A stretch of DNA of 64,000 bases. Origin: Hyphomicrobiales bacterium. Its GTDB lineage: Bacteria > Pseudomonadota > Alphaproteobacteria > Rhizobiales > Aestuariivirgaceae. Every line of letters starts with the position of its first letter. Positions within the stretch are counted from its first letter, which is position 1. Shown piece by piece: positions 15,949 to 25,112 of the stretch. Both the position numbers and the translations under genes were made by a program. Where the stretch lies: the NCBI GenBank assembly GCA_016710435.1, contig JADJVV010000001.1:3246501-3310500 (forward strand), written 5' to 3'. A model generated the notes under the pieces. The model worked only from the letters and a program-made list of their open reading frames with translations, did no database searches and had not been told where the DNA came from.

Positions 15949-16024
15949 TTGGTCGGTTCCCACATTTCCCCGTGGCCATGCGGCCACCCCGGAATGATGC
16001 CCCCGATTCGGGTGGTTGGAAATA

Positions 16025-16039
16025 GCCCAATAATTGTGC
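16025..16039 (-). promoter_or_regulatory. NtrC-like site upstream of the NCS1 gene
   Basis: On the minus strand this reads GCACAATTATTGGGC, close to the NtrC consensus GCAC-N7-GTGC. It shares ATTATTGGGC with a site upstream of glnB (28695-28709). I see no clear sigma-54 -24/-12 element between it and the gene. Confidence 0.35.
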
Positions 16040-16068
16040 AACCGCCCATCCACCCGGCAGACGACAAC

Positions 16069-16099
16069 AAAAAACCCTCCTCCGTCGCCGGAAGAGGGT
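16069..16099 (-). terminator. rho-independent terminator of tig
   Basis: On the minus strand, ACCCTCTTCC pairs with GGAGGAGGGT around a short loop, followed by TTTTTTG. It starts 30 bases after the trigger factor stop. Confidence 0.88.
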
Positions 16100-16128
16100 C
16101 CAAATGTCTGGGAATGGGCCCTGTGGGC

Positions 16129-17493
16129 TTATTCCTCGCCGTCCATGTCGTCCTCGACCATCTTCTGCAGGTCCTCGCGGCTGGTATCCTTGTCGGTCAC
16201 CGTCGCCTTGCCCACAATCAGGTCCACCACCTTCTGCTCGAAGATCGGCCCGCGCAGTTCGATCAGCGCCGAGGGATTCTTGCGATAGTAGTCATAGACC
16301 TGCTTTTCCTGGCCGGGGAACTGGCGCACGCGGGCGATCAGCGCCTGCTGCAATTCCTGCTCGTTCACCTGGATCTGTTCCTTTTCGCCCAGCGTCCCGA
16401 GCACAAGGCCAAGGCGCACGCGGCGCTCGGCAATGGCCCGGTATTCCTTGCGCGCTTCCTCTTCCGTCGTGTTCTCGTCGGCGAAGGACTTGTTGGCCCG
16501 CTTCATCTCGTTCTGCAGCGCATTCCAGATGCCGTTGAATTCGGCTTCCACCAGGCGCTCGGGCAGTTCGAAGGTGTATTCCTTGTCCAGCGCGTCAAGC
16601 ACGTCGCGCTTCAGCTTCATCGCCGTCATGCGGCCGAACTCGCGTTCAATGCCAGACTTGAGCATGTCGCGGAGCGCCGTGACCGACTCGAAGCCCATGC
16701 GCTTGGCGAACTCGTCATCAACAACGGCAGCCTTCGGAGATTCGATGGAAGCGATGCGTGTATCGAACTCGGCGGCCTTGCCGGCAAGGTCTGCAACCCC
16801 GTAGGTTTCGGGGAACGTCACCTTGACGAGGACGTCATCACCGGCCTTTTTGCCCGTGAGCTGTTCCTCGAAGCCGGGGATGAACTGGTTGGATCCGATT
16901 TCCAGCGGGATGTTCTCGCCTGCGCCGCCGTCAAACGGCTTGCCGTCGATCTTGCCGACGAAGGAGATCGTCACACGGTCGCCATTCTCGGACTTGGCGC
17001 CCTCGGCCTTTGCTTCCCAGGACTTGGAGCCGGACGCGAGGCGGTTCACGGCTTCATCGAGGTGCGCGTCGGTGACGGCAACCACATGCTTGGTCAGGGC
17101 AAGGCCGGCGTGGTCCTTGATCTGGAATTCGGGGATCACCTCACCCGAAACGTCGAAAGACAGATCCTTCTTGCCGTCCATGATCTGCTCCACCTCGTCA
17201 GAGGCTTCCGGCAGCTTCACTTCGGGCTGGTAGGCGGGTTTGAGATTGCGGTCGGCGAAGACGGAACGAGCACCATCGTCAATCGCTTTCTGCACGACTT
17301 CGGCCATCACCGACTTGCCATACAGGCGCTTGAGATGCGCAACCGGCACCTTGCCCGGGCGGAAGCCCTTGATCTGGGCCTTGGGCGCCATCTCAGAAAG
17401 GCGGGCCTCAGCCTGCTTGGCCAGTTCGGCGGCGTTCACCACCACCTTGAATTCACGCTTCAGGCCTTGGCTTGCGGTCTCGGTCACGTTCAT
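16129..17493 (-). CDS. tig: trigger factor, ribosome-associated chaperone and PPIase
   Basis: Trigger factor binds the ribosomal exit tunnel and folds nascent chains. The 454-residue protein has the ribosome-binding domain with the signature GFRPGKVP near residue 45. An FKBP-like PPIase domain follows (about 160-245; GDRVTISFVGKIDGKPFDGG), then a helical C-terminal chaperone domain ending in an acidic tail (EDDMDGEE). The start at 17493 (MNVTETASQGLKREFKV) is the conserved N-terminus. The frame is open further upstream, but that part reads through tRNA-Leu and is not coding. Confidence 0.96.
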   Translation of the reverse strand: MNVTETASQGLKREFKVVVNAAELAKQAEARLSEMAPKAQIKGFRPGKVPVAHLKRLYGKSVMAEVVQKAIDDGARSVFADRNLKPAYQPEVKLPEASDEVEQIMDGKKDLSFDVSGEVIPEFQIKDHAGLALTKHVVAVTDAHLDEAVNRLASGSKSWEAKAEGAKSENGDRVTISFVGKIDGKPFDGGAGENIPLEIGSNQFIPGFEEQLTGKKAGDDVLVKVTFPETYGVADLAGKAAEFDTRIASIESPKAAVVDDEFAKRMGFESVTALRDMLKSGIEREFGRMTAMKLKRDVLDALDKEYTFELPERLVEAEFNGIWNALQNEMKRANKSFADENTTEEEARKEYRAIAERRVRLGLVLGTLGEKEQIQVNEQELQQALIARVRQFPGQEKQVYDYYRKNPSALIELRGPIFEQKVVDLIVGKATVTDKDTSREDLQKMVEDDMDGEE

Positions 17494-17548
17494 TGGTCTC
17501 ATCTTTCGTTCGCGGCCCCTCATCGTGCGGCTGCTGGGCAAGCGGGTC

Positions 17549-17633
17549 TGGTGCGGGCGGAGGGACTTGAACCCCCACGGGTTTCCCCACAGGAACCTAA
17601 ATCCTGCGTGTCTGCCAATTTCACCACGCCCGC
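17549..17633 (-). tRNA. tRNA-Leu (anticodon UAG)
   Basis: Minus strand, 85 bases including an encoded CCA. Acceptor arms GCGGGCG and CGCCCGC pair. The anticodon stem CAGGA/TCCTG encloses TTTAGGT, with anticodon TAG. A long variable arm (class II) and the T arm GGGTTCAAGTCCC are present. It lies just upstream of tig. Confidence 0.97.
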
Positions 17634-17757
17634 GAGATGCCAGCGGCCCGAAAGCCAAGGGGCGATTAGGTCGGCGCGCCTATAGCAGAGCGTTTCAGAC
17701 CGTGCCAGCAGGAAATGGCGCGAGGGATGGACGTCTAACACGTTAGCCCGGCCCAAT

Positions 17758-17780
17758 AAATCCTTTAATAGGATTTTTTT
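17758..17780 (+). terminator. orphan rho-independent terminator
   Basis: AAATCCT-TTAAT-AGGATTT followed by TTTT on the plus strand. There is no plus-strand gene upstream: tRNA-Leu and tig are on the minus strand. It may end a small transcript from the 17640-17757 interval, or act in the minus direction for the methyltransferase gene without a T-run. Nothing else is visible in 17634-17855. Confidence 0.55.
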
Positions 17781-17855
17781 GCTTGCCAAACTGTCTGGCG
17801 CAGTCTAAGCAGGGCAAATCGAGAGACTGCGGGATCATAAATCTATACTCAAAGC

Positions 17856-18698
17856 CTACTCCCCACCTTTGCTCCGGGAACTCAAGTGCAACTCGTCAGC
17901 CTTGAAGACATAGACACCGAAACCATCCCGCAAGGAACGGAGGATGGTGTTGAGAAGGAACCCCGGTATGGCGAAAGCACCCAGTTCCCGTGCCCGTGCG
18001 ACAATAGAGGTACGGGAGACGATGTTGTAGCCCTCTTCGACCACCGTCCGTTCAGGCGTATCGATCTGAGGTGCAAAATCGGTGCCGAGTTGTTTCAGCA
18101 AATCCCGGAAAGGCCTTGCGATGCGCTCGGAGAAACGTCTGGTCATCAGGTCGCAGATCAAGGTGTGTCCGGGAAGCTCCGCGCGAAGCGTGGCGAACAA
18201 TTGTTTCTGTTGTGCTTGCGTGAGGTACATGCACACTCCTTCCAACACCACGACAGCATCGCGCGTGCCCGCCCAGGGAAGAAGTTTGTCGGCGAGCGAC
18301 TCGCTGACGAAGTCGATACTGATCCGCATCAGCGGCGTGGGGCATTCCGCGAGGTGCAAGAGTTCATTCTTTCGCGCCAACAGATCCGCCTGGTCCATTT
18401 CGACCCAGGCACCACCACCCAGGCGATAGGCGCGGGTGTCGAAGCCTGCGCCAACCAGAAAGACAATCTGGCCGGGTTCGGCCGCGATCTTCTCCCTCAG
18501 CATGTCATCTATGATGCGGGCCCGAACAGCATTGGACAAATTGGGCCGTGCGAGTGCCTTGAAGTGGGCAAAGGCCAACTCCGCCTCAGGTGTCATGAAG
18601 CGCTGAGCCAGTCGGTCACCGCAAATGGGCTGGGCCGACGCTGCATCACGGGCCCGAACGCCACAACAATAGTAAGCCGTCTGTGCTATTGCATCCAT
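17856..18698 (-). CDS. class I SAM methyltransferase, LCMT/PPM superfamily
   Basis: This 280-residue protein begins with TAYYCCGVRARDA, typical of the leucine-carboxyl-methyltransferase-like family (PF04072). The SAM-binding loop is FLVGAGFDTRAYRL near residue 80, with the acidic VEMDQADLL near 99 and VLEGVCMYL near 150. The family methylates small molecules or protein carboxylates; the substrate is unknown. GGAGGGG precedes the ATG by a few bases. It is the last of three co-directional genes (TPR protein, EamA transporter, this one). Confidence 0.85.
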   Translation of the reverse strand: MDAIAQTAYYCCGVRARDAASAQPICGDRLAQRFMTPEAELAFAHFKALARPNLSNAVRARIIDDMLREKIAAEPGQIVFLVGAGFDTRAYRLGGGAWVEMDQADLLARKNELLHLAECPTPLMRISIDFVSESLADKLLPWAGTRDAVVVLEGVCMYLTQAQQKQLFATLRAELPGHTLICDLMTRRFSERIARPFRDLLKQLGTDFAPQIDTPERTVVEEGYNIVSRTSIVARARELGAFAIPGFLLNTILRSLRDGFGVYVFKADELHLSSRSKGGE

Positions 18699-18737
18699 GA
18701 TGCCCCTCCGCGTGCCCTGGGAAACTGAGGTTACGGA

Positions 18738-19634
18738 TCAGAAACCCGAATTGCGGCGCCTGCTGGGCCAATTCGAAACCACCACACCGGCAGCAATGGT
18801 CGCCGCACCAGCCCAGACGAGTGGCGGATAGAGCTCCTGCAAGAACACGACTCCGCACAAAAGGCCCACAGCCGCCGCTACATAGCCGATCTGGCTCAGG
18901 TAGGTCGGGCCTCCGACCCATTGCAGACGGAAGAACACGGTGAACATCGCAGCGGAGATCGCCACCTGCAGAAGCAAAATCAACGGGGAGTGAAGCGCGG
19001 TCGCCACCGCACCGTCCCTGCCCCACAGGATCAACAACACGATGAGCGGCAAAGAAGCGACAAGGTTTGTGACCGCCGCCATGCGCAGAGGTGCCATGCC
19101 TGCCGGCCAGAAGGCCGTCCGGAAGACATTGCCGATGCCCAGCGACAGCGGCACAAGGAATGCAAGCCAGTGCCATTGACCATTTGCATCCGCCGGAAGG
19201 CCGAACCGCGACAGCGCTATGAAAACAGCTCCCGCAAACCCAAGCCCCACACCAGCCAGAAGCCGGCCATTCGGCGGGCGAACTCCCACCAGCATCGACA
19301 GCGCCGCCGTCACCACGGGAGAGAAGGCAAACATCAAAGACATGTATCCACTGCCGACATGCGGCAGGGCACCAAAGGTCAAGGCGTTGGGCACAACATA
19401 GGCAAGCAAACCGGAGACAAGTGCAAAGGCCAAGTGACCCACCCGCAACATGGAACGGTCGGATGCCAGGCTTGCAATGGAAAGCAGTAAACCCGGCCCC
19501 AGCGAGATCAGCAGGGCCCACAAGAGCGGATCAATACCGGCGTCCGCCGACAGCCGCCCTACGGGAAAATAGAACCCGAGCAGTAGTCCCGTCGTCAATA
19601 ACAGGAGAAGCGGATGGTCCCTGAACGGCTTCAT
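18738..19634 (-). CDS. EamA-family (DMT superfamily) transporter
   Basis: This 298-residue protein has about ten transmembrane helices, in two EamA-type halves (about 5-140 and 150-290). It starts MKPFRDHPLLLLLTTGLLLG and the second half ends with VFLQELYPPLVWAGAATIAAG, a typical EamA terminal pair. Members export or import small metabolites such as amino acids; the substrate is unknown. It begins seven bases after the stop of the upstream TPR gene and precedes the methyltransferase by 39 bases, so the three are probably one operon. Confidence 0.85.
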   Translation of the reverse strand: MKPFRDHPLLLLLTTGLLLGFYFPVGRLSADAGIDPLLWALLISLGPGLLLSIASLASDRSMLRVGHLAFALVSGLLAYVVPNALTFGALPHVGSGYMSLMFAFSPVVTAALSMLVGVRPPNGRLLAGVGLGFAGAVFIALSRFGLPADANGQWHWLAFLVPLSLGIGNVFRTAFWPAGMAPLRMAAVTNLVASLPLIVLLILWGRDGAVATALHSPLILLLQVAISAAMFTVFFRLQWVGGPTYLSQIGYVAAAVGLLCGVVFLQELYPPLVWAGAATIAAGVVVSNWPSRRRNSGF

Positions 19635-19641
19635 CCCGGGA

Positions 19642-20169
19642 TTATTGCTCCAGTCCCATTTCCTTGCGCATGCGCGTCAGCACCTCAGCCGCATGAGGAT
19701 CCGCAACTGCGATAGCCGCGTCCATGTCGGCCCGGGCTTTCGCTTTGTCCTTCGCAAGGAGATAGGACGCGCGGATCACGAGGACCTGGTAATCCTTGGG
19801 CGCGACCTCAACAGCCTTGTCGAAATCCTCAAACGCGCTGCCCCAGTTGTTGACCGTGATCTTGACCTCCCCCCTGTGCGCAAAGGCACGACCATGGGTC
19901 GGATTGCTCACCACCGCCGTGGTGAAGTCGGCAATGGCCTCATTGGGCTTGCCCATCCGCATGAAAAGCAGCCCGCGTTCATAGGCCGCCTCGGCATGAG
20001 CGGGATCGATCTTGAGGGCAGCATCGAAGGCCGACATGGCGCCAGCCATATCCATGGTCTTCAGCGCTTCACGCCCGCGGGTGACGGCATCATCGGCCGG
20101 GGCCGCTCCGGCTGGAATGGCCAAGAGTGCAAACAGGATGAACGAAAAGATATGAAAGAACTTGTGCAT
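19642..20169 (-). CDS. exported TPR-repeat protein
   Basis: This 175-residue protein has a signal peptide (MHKFFHIFSFILFALLAIPA, cleavage after GAA) and three to four tetratricopeptide units. Examples are AMSAFDAALKIDPAHAEAAY and AIADFTTAVVSNPTHGRAFA. TPR proteins scaffold protein contacts, here in the periplasm. The start at 20169 is chosen for the signal peptide; the frame is open to 20289. It is divergent from the fused transporter at 20255, with an 85-base shared promoter region. Confidence 0.8.
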   Translation of the reverse strand: MHKFFHIFSFILFALLAIPAGAAPADDAVTRGREALKTMDMAGAMSAFDAALKIDPAHAEAAYERGLLFMRMGKPNEAIADFTTAVVSNPTHGRAFAHRGEVKITVNNWGSAFEDFDKAVEVAPKDYQVLVIRASYLLAKDKAKARADMDAAIAVADPHAAEVLTRMRKEMGLEQ

Positions 20170-20254
20170 GAGCCGGATGCTAGCCAGCGCTGGCATGGCA
20201 GGCAAGTGTCTCTGGCGAATTGACGCTTGTACTGAAACCGGGCACCCATTCACC

Positions 20255-22117
20255 ATGACGGCAAGCGACCACGAACACGGCGAATCCAACGGGAAGGCCT
20301 ACCTGGCGCTGCTTTTCACGACACTTGTGTGGGGCGTGACACCAGTGTTCGTGCGAGCCTTCTCGGTTGCCGCAGGTCCTGTCGATGCGTTGTTGATCCG
20401 AACTGTGATCGTCGGGTTGATCTTTGCCGTCTATCTCTTCTTCACCGTCGGCTTTTCCATCGCCCGGGCGGATTGGCCACGCCTCCTGTTCGTCTCGCTT
20501 GCCGGCGTTCTCGGTTACTTTGCATTTTCCGTCTTCGGCTTTGTCCACGCGCCAGCGGGCATCGGCACACTGATCATGTCCACGCAGCCGCTGTTGATCG
20601 CGATTTTCGCGCGCTTTGCAGGCACGGAGCGCATGACCCTGGCGACGATCATCGGATTGCTCGTGTCATTCGCGGGATCCGTCCTGCTGGTATGGGGCAA
20701 CGACCTCGCCACCACGACATCGACAACGGCACAGGTGACGATGGGCTGCGTAATGATTTTTCTGGCAGGCATTGCCTGGGCCATCTTCGTGGTGTTCAGT
20801 CGCTCACTCATCCAGACCTATGGTGCAGTCAAGATCACGGGGCTGTCGAACATTCTGATCGTTCCGCCCATATTGATCCTTCTCTTGATACCGCAGGCGG
20901 GAGCACACCCGGTCGCCAAGCTTATGTCACTTGATGCGAGGGCCCTGGCCTCACTGGCATTCCTTTCCACACTGGGCGCCACCCTCAGCGTCATTACCTG
21001 GAACTATGCTGCGGCCCTTCTGCGGCCGACCATGCTGGGCGCGGCCCTGTACGTCATACCCGTTCTTGCCGTGGTGGCCGGTTGGACCATGTTGGATGAA
21101 GTGATTACATTCCGTATCCTGGCCGCTGCGGCTGTCATTCTGGCGGGCGTGGCCATCTCGCAGTTCAGCATGCGGGCGGAAGGAGTCTTCGGCCTGTCCC
21201 TCATCCTCTATGCCGTCACGATGTGGGGCATGGTGCCGGTGGGAATGCGCTTCCTGCTGCTTGACGTTTCGCCCCAGACGGCCTTGCTCCTCCGCATCTT
21301 TCCGGCTGGGGTGCTGGCCGCGACAATCGTTGCGTTCCTGCCCATGCGGCGCTTGTCGCGAAGTGCATGGATCAGGCTGCTCGCAGCAGCCCTGATCGGC
21401 AATATGGGATATCAGGCGCTGGCGGCGGTGGGCATCCAATTGATCCCCGCCAGTTGGACCGGAATGCTGTTTGGGTTGGAACCTGTCTTCATCGCGCTTG
21501 GTGCATCGCTGTTTGCATCGGAGCGGATCAGCACCGCCTTTGCCGTGGGACTGGTCCTGGCACTCGCGGGAACGGCGGTCCTGGTTCTGGGTGGCGCGGC
21601 CGGGAGTGCCCGAAATGTCAGCGTGCTCGGCGTGATTCTGGTTACCATCAGCACCATGGGCTGGGCCGTCTACACGATCCTGATCCGCCCGGTTTCGCAG
21701 ACCTACGGTGCCTTTCCCACCGCCTGTCTGGCACTGGCCGTATCGGCCATGCCGACGGTCTTGGTCGTCTCCCCCAAGGTCGTCGGCGAAATCGCCACCC
21801 TCACGTTGGGGCAATGGGGAACGGTGGCATTTCTCAGTATTTTCGCAACCGTTCTGGCCACGGGGGCCTGGAATGTGGCCCTGGGGCACATGTCGAGTTC
21901 CCGGGCGGGGATGTTCCTCTACGTACAGCCCGTGGTCGCAGCGGTGGGGGGAATTCTGCTGCTGGGCGAGGAACTGTCGGTTTGGCTGATGGCAGGCGGC
22001 GCCCTCATTCTCGGTGGCGTTGCGGTAAGCCAACTTCGCCCCGCGCGGAACGAAGAGCAGCCAGCCGAGCGGGAGGCTTACGCTCCTCGTCCCGGGAGGC
22101 TAAGAGGCCCCGCATGA
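20255..22117 (+). CDS. fused double DMT transporter with four EamA domains
   Basis: The 620-residue frame encodes two complete ten-helix DMT transporters in tandem. The first half (about 15-305) starts AYLALLFTTLVWGVTPVFVR and the second (about 312-610) starts FGLSLILYAVTMWGMVPVGM. Each half contains two EamA repeats. Usual DMT proteins are about 300 residues, so this is a genuine fusion or a lost stop between duplicated genes. The junction (FSMRAEGVFG) shows no obvious start or Shine-Dalgarno sequence for a separate second gene. The stop overlaps the ATG of the next MFS gene (ATGA), so the two are coupled. The substrate is unknown. Confidence 0.8.
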   Translation: MTASDHEHGESNGKAYLALLFTTLVWGVTPVFVRAFSVAAGPVDALLIRTVIVGLIFAVYLFFTVGFSIARADWPRLLFVSLAGVLGYFAFSVFGFVHAPAGIGTLIMSTQPLLIAIFARFAGTERMTLATIIGLLVSFAGSVLLVWGNDLATTTSTTAQVTMGCVMIFLAGIAWAIFVVFSRSLIQTYGAVKITGLSNILIVPPILILLLIPQAGAHPVAKLMSLDARALASLAFLSTLGATLSVITWNYAAALLRPTMLGAALYVIPVLAVVAGWTMLDEVITFRILAAAAVILAGVAISQFSMRAEGVFGLSLILYAVTMWGMVPVGMRFLLLDVSPQTALLLRIFPAGVLAATIVAFLPMRRLSRSAWIRLLAAALIGNMGYQALAAVGIQLIPASWTGMLFGLEPVFIALGASLFASERISTAFAVGLVLALAGTAVLVLGGAAGSARNVSVLGVILVTISTMGWAVYTILIRPVSQTYGAFPTACLALAVSAMPTVLVVSPKVVGEIATLTLGQWGTVAFLSIFATVLATGAWNVALGHMSSSRAGMFLYVQPVVAAVGGILLLGEELSVWLMAGGALILGGVAVSQLRPARNEEQPAEREAYAPRPGRLRGPA

Positions 22118-23352
22118 CCAACGCATCAGCCGATTCACGTTCTACCCCCTGGTACTTCCTGCCGATGACGGTGCTCGTGGCGGGCTGTGTCGTCGCCATC
22201 ATCAATTTCGGTGTGCGCTCCACGTTTGGCTTGTTCACTGTGCCGATTTCGGAGGCCCACCAATGGCCCCGTGAAATCTTCTCGCTCGCCGTCGCCATCC
22301 AGAACCTGGCCTGGGGCATTTTCACGCCCATCGCCGGCATGCTGGCAGACCGCTACGGATCGGCCCGTGTCATCATGGCAGGAGCAGTCATCTATGCAAT
22401 CGGCGTGGTGGTCATGGCAGTCTCCCAGAACGCCCTGGTTTTTCACCTTGGCGGCGGTCTGCTGCTCGGCGTCGGCATTGCGCTGTCATCGTTCAGTATA
22501 GTCATGGCAGCACTCGGCCGCATTGTGCCGCCGGAGAAGCGCTCATGGGCTTTCGGCCTCGCGACGGCGTCCGGCTCGCTCGGACAGTTCATTTTCGCGC
22601 CCTTCGCGGCCTCTCTCCTTTCTGCCTACGGCTGGCAAAATGCGTTGATCGTCCTGGCTGCTTCAGCTCTCCTGATCATCCTGTTTGCAGCGCCGCTCAT
22701 GGTACAGAACACCAAGGGCAGCGCGGCGGTAGCCGGTGAGACGGACCTCTCCATGGGGACGGCAATCAGCAAGGCATTCGGCGAACGTTCCTATGTACTG
22801 CTCGTCTCCGGCTTCTTCGTCTGCGGTTTCCAGCTCGCTTTCGTTACTGTTCACCTGCCGCCCTATCTGGCCGAACATGGCATCAGCAAGGAATTGGCGG
22901 GCCTCGCCATGGGCCTGATCGGTCTCTTCAATGTCGCAGGATCTTATCTTTCGGGCATCATCGGTGGCCGCGGCGAAAAGCGCGTCCCTCTGAGCCTGAT
23001 CTACGTTGCCCGCTCCGTGGCCGTGGTCGCATTCATCACCATGCCGATCACGCCGGTGACAACGCTGATCTTCACCGCCAGCATGGGTTTCTTGTGGTTG
23101 TCCACCGTGCCCCTAACCATGGGACTGGTCACTGTCATGTTCGGCACACGCTACATGGCAACGCTCTATGGCTTCGTCTTCCTCAGCCATCAGGTCGGTT
23201 CGTTCCTTGGCGTATGGCTGGGGGGCAAGCTCTATGACATCTATGGCAACTACGACATCGTCTGGTGGATGGGCGTTGTCCTCGGCTTGTTTGCAGCAAT
23301 CGTGCATCTGCCCATCATCGAAAAACGCGCAACCACGTTCGCCGCAGCGTAA
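22114..23352 (+). CDS. MFS transporter
   Basis: This 412-residue major facilitator protein has about 12 helices. It starts MTNASADSRSTPWYFLPMTV, with the MFS loop motif GMLADRYGSARV near residue 80 and a central cytoplasmic loop near 200. It resembles the oxalate/monocarboxylate-type MFS group (FGVRSTFGLFTVPISE), although substrate prediction from this is weak. The start overlaps the preceding transporter stop by four bases, and a small membrane protein follows within three bases. Confidence 0.85.
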   Translation: MTNASADSRSTPWYFLPMTVLVAGCVVAIINFGVRSTFGLFTVPISEAHQWPREIFSLAVAIQNLAWGIFTPIAGMLADRYGSARVIMAGAVIYAIGVVVMAVSQNALVFHLGGGLLLGVGIALSSFSIVMAALGRIVPPEKRSWAFGLATASGSLGQFIFAPFAASLLSAYGWQNALIVLAASALLIILFAAPLMVQNTKGSAAVAGETDLSMGTAISKAFGERSYVLLVSGFFVCGFQLAFVTVHLPPYLAEHGISKELAGLAMGLIGLFNVAGSYLSGIIGGRGEKRVPLSLIYVARSVAVVAFITMPITPVTTLIFTASMGFLWLSTVPLTMGLVTVMFGTRYMATLYGFVFLSHQVGSFLGVWLGGKLYDIYGNYDIVWWMGVVLGLFAAIVHLPIIEKRATTFAAA

Positions 23353-23354
23353 TC

Positions 23355-23714
23355 TTGGCATTCCCAGGTCACCGCTTCGCCCTTGGTTTTTTCGCTGCCG
23401 TCATAGTCATTTGGCTGGGCGTGATGTTGGTTGTGATGCGCGACGCCGCCTTGCCTCGGGAGGCGACGGGCAACATGCTGGTCGTGTTCGATCCGGGCAC
23501 GCCGCAAGACGTCGCTTTTGCAGCGATCACCCGCGCAGGCGCGAGACCCATTCGCGAAACCACTTATGGCTTCATCTGGGTGGTCAACGGCGAAGCTGGC
23601 AAACTGATGAACGAAGGCGCATTGGGGGCCTACCGTGAATTGCCCATCAGTCCCGTGATCGCGGGTTGTGTGGCTGTGGTCGACGCCAAGGCGGCAGATG
23701 CATTTGGTCTATAA
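23355..23714 (+). CDS. small membrane-anchored hypothetical protein
   Basis: A TTG start three bases after the MFS stop gives 119 residues. One N-terminal helix (FALGFFAAVIVIWLGVML) is followed by an exported soluble domain (NMLVVFDPGTPQDVAFAAI). No ATG upstream of the helix is available in frame, hence the TTG. I do not recognise the family. The 3' end overlaps the convergent nnr gene by six bases. Tight packing suggests it is part of the transporter operon. Confidence 0.55.
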   Translation: MAFPGHRFALGFFAAVIVIWLGVMLVVMRDAALPREATGNMLVVFDPGTPQDVAFAAITRAGARPIRETTYGFIWVVNGEAGKLMNEGALGAYRELPISPVIAGCVAVVDAKAADAFGL

Positions 23715-25052
23715 GGCCTCGACAAGGTCTTCGGCGACCGGACGGACACAGCGGTTGCCAGCCTCGGCATGAAGCCACGCCCCGGCACACGCCGCCGCAA
23801 AACCATCCATACCCTGTGCCAACAGCCCTGTAATGACCCCCGCAAGCGCATCGCCGGAGCCTGCAACTGCAAGCCTGGGACTGCCATTGCCGTTGATAAC
23901 CGCCCGTCCCCCGGGATGGGCAATGACCGTATCCGGCCCCTTGTAGAGCAAGATGGCTCCAGAGGCCCGTGCGGCAGCCCTCGCGCGCTCAACCTTGTTA
24001 TCAGCCTTCAGCCCGATTGATCCGAACAACCGCTGGAACTCGCCCTCATGCGGCGTCAGCACCGTTGGGGCATTGCGCTTGCTGATGGCCGAGAACAGCG
24101 ATTGTGGATCATCTTCAAACACGCTGAGGGCATCAGCATCCAGCACCGCAGGTGCCTGCGACCGCAACACCCGCATCACGGCCTTCCGCGTGCTGACACC
24201 CAGTCCGGCCGCAGGTCCGATGCAGAATGATCTGATGCGTGTATCCTCAAGGAGATCGCGCAAGGCATCCATGGTGCTGACGGGTTTCAACATGATGGAC
24301 GAGACCTGAGCAGCATGCATCGCGAGGGCTTCCGGGGGTCCAGCGATGGAGACGACGCCAGCACCACTGCGCGCGGCCGCCATGGCAGCAAGCCGCGCCG
24401 CTCCTGTATGCAAAGTTCCACCGCTCCAGATGACGGCATGTCCACGCAAGAATTTGTGGACTGTCGGCTGCGCTTCGGGCAACGCGGGCTTTGCATTCTC
24501 CCATAACTGCGGCTTGATCTCAGCAAGCAAGGCAAAGGGAATTCCGATATCGGCGACCACGACTTCACCGCAAAGATCCCGGCCCGGGTACAGGAGATGT
24601 GCGGGCTTCTTGCGGAAAAAGGTGACTGTGAGATTTGCCTTAATGGCAGCACCGCGCGGCTGACCGGTGAGGCCATCAAGGCCAGAAGGCACATCAATGC
24701 TCACGACGGGGACACCGGCAGCTTTGACCCGCTCTGCAATCTCGTTTGGAAATGTTCGGTTCAAGCCCGCACCGTAGAGGGCATCAACGATTAACTCGGC
24801 TTCCGAGATATCGTTGCTCACCATCACGGGCCACCCCCATGCCTGCAAGCACTGAGCGGTGACCAGTCCGTCCTTGCCGTTGTTCCCCGGCCCCGCCAGC
24901 ACCACCGTGCGCCGCGCTCCGTAGCGGCGCACAATCTCTTCCGCAACGGCCCGTCCCGCGCGTGCGATCAGTACGCCTTCCGTCAAGCCTGCCGCAAGGG
25001 CGAGCGCATCGGCGCGATACATTTCGGCAGGCGTCAGCAGGGCATGATCCAT
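23709..25052 (-). CDS. nnr: bifunctional NAD(P)HX epimerase / ADP-dependent dehydratase
   Basis: Nnr repairs hydrated NAD(P)H. The N-terminal YjeF_N domain (about 1-195) contains VVLAGPGNNGKDG, where the family normally has GPGNNGGDG. The C-terminal carbohydrate-kinase-like domain (about 205-445) has LTPHEGEFQRLFG and the nucleotide-binding GSGDALAGVITGLL. The 447 residues are slightly shorter than E. coli Nnr. It converges on the small protein at 23355-23714. Confidence 0.93.
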   Translation of the reverse strand: MDHALLTPAEMYRADALALAAGLTEGVLIARAGRAVAEEIVRRYGARRTVVLAGPGNNGKDGLVTAQCLQAWGWPVMVSNDISEAELIVDALYGAGLNRTFPNEIAERVKAAGVPVVSIDVPSGLDGLTGQPRGAAIKANLTVTFFRKKPAHLLYPGRDLCGEVVVADIGIPFALLAEIKPQLWENAKPALPEAQPTVHKFLRGHAVIWSGGTLHTGAARLAAMAAARSGAGVVSIAGPPEALAMHAAQVSSIMLKPVSTMDALRDLLEDTRIRSFCIGPAAGLGVSTRKAVMRVLRSQAPAVLDADALSVFEDDPQSLFSAISKRNAPTVLTPHEGEFQRLFGSIGLKADNKVERARAAARASGAILLYKGPDTVIAHPGGRAVINGNGSPRLAVAGSGDALAGVITGLLAQGMDGFAAACAGAWLHAEAGNRCVRPVAEDLVEAL

Positions 25053-25112
25053 CGTTGCAGTGTGCGCCGGACTTCGCCGCTGTTCAATGGAGCGGTCTCA
25101 TCGGCCGTTTCG

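Noticed and set aside
15949..17685. 578-codon plus-strand frame opposite tig and tRNA-Leu
   Set aside because: Antisense to trigger factor and reads through a tRNA gene.
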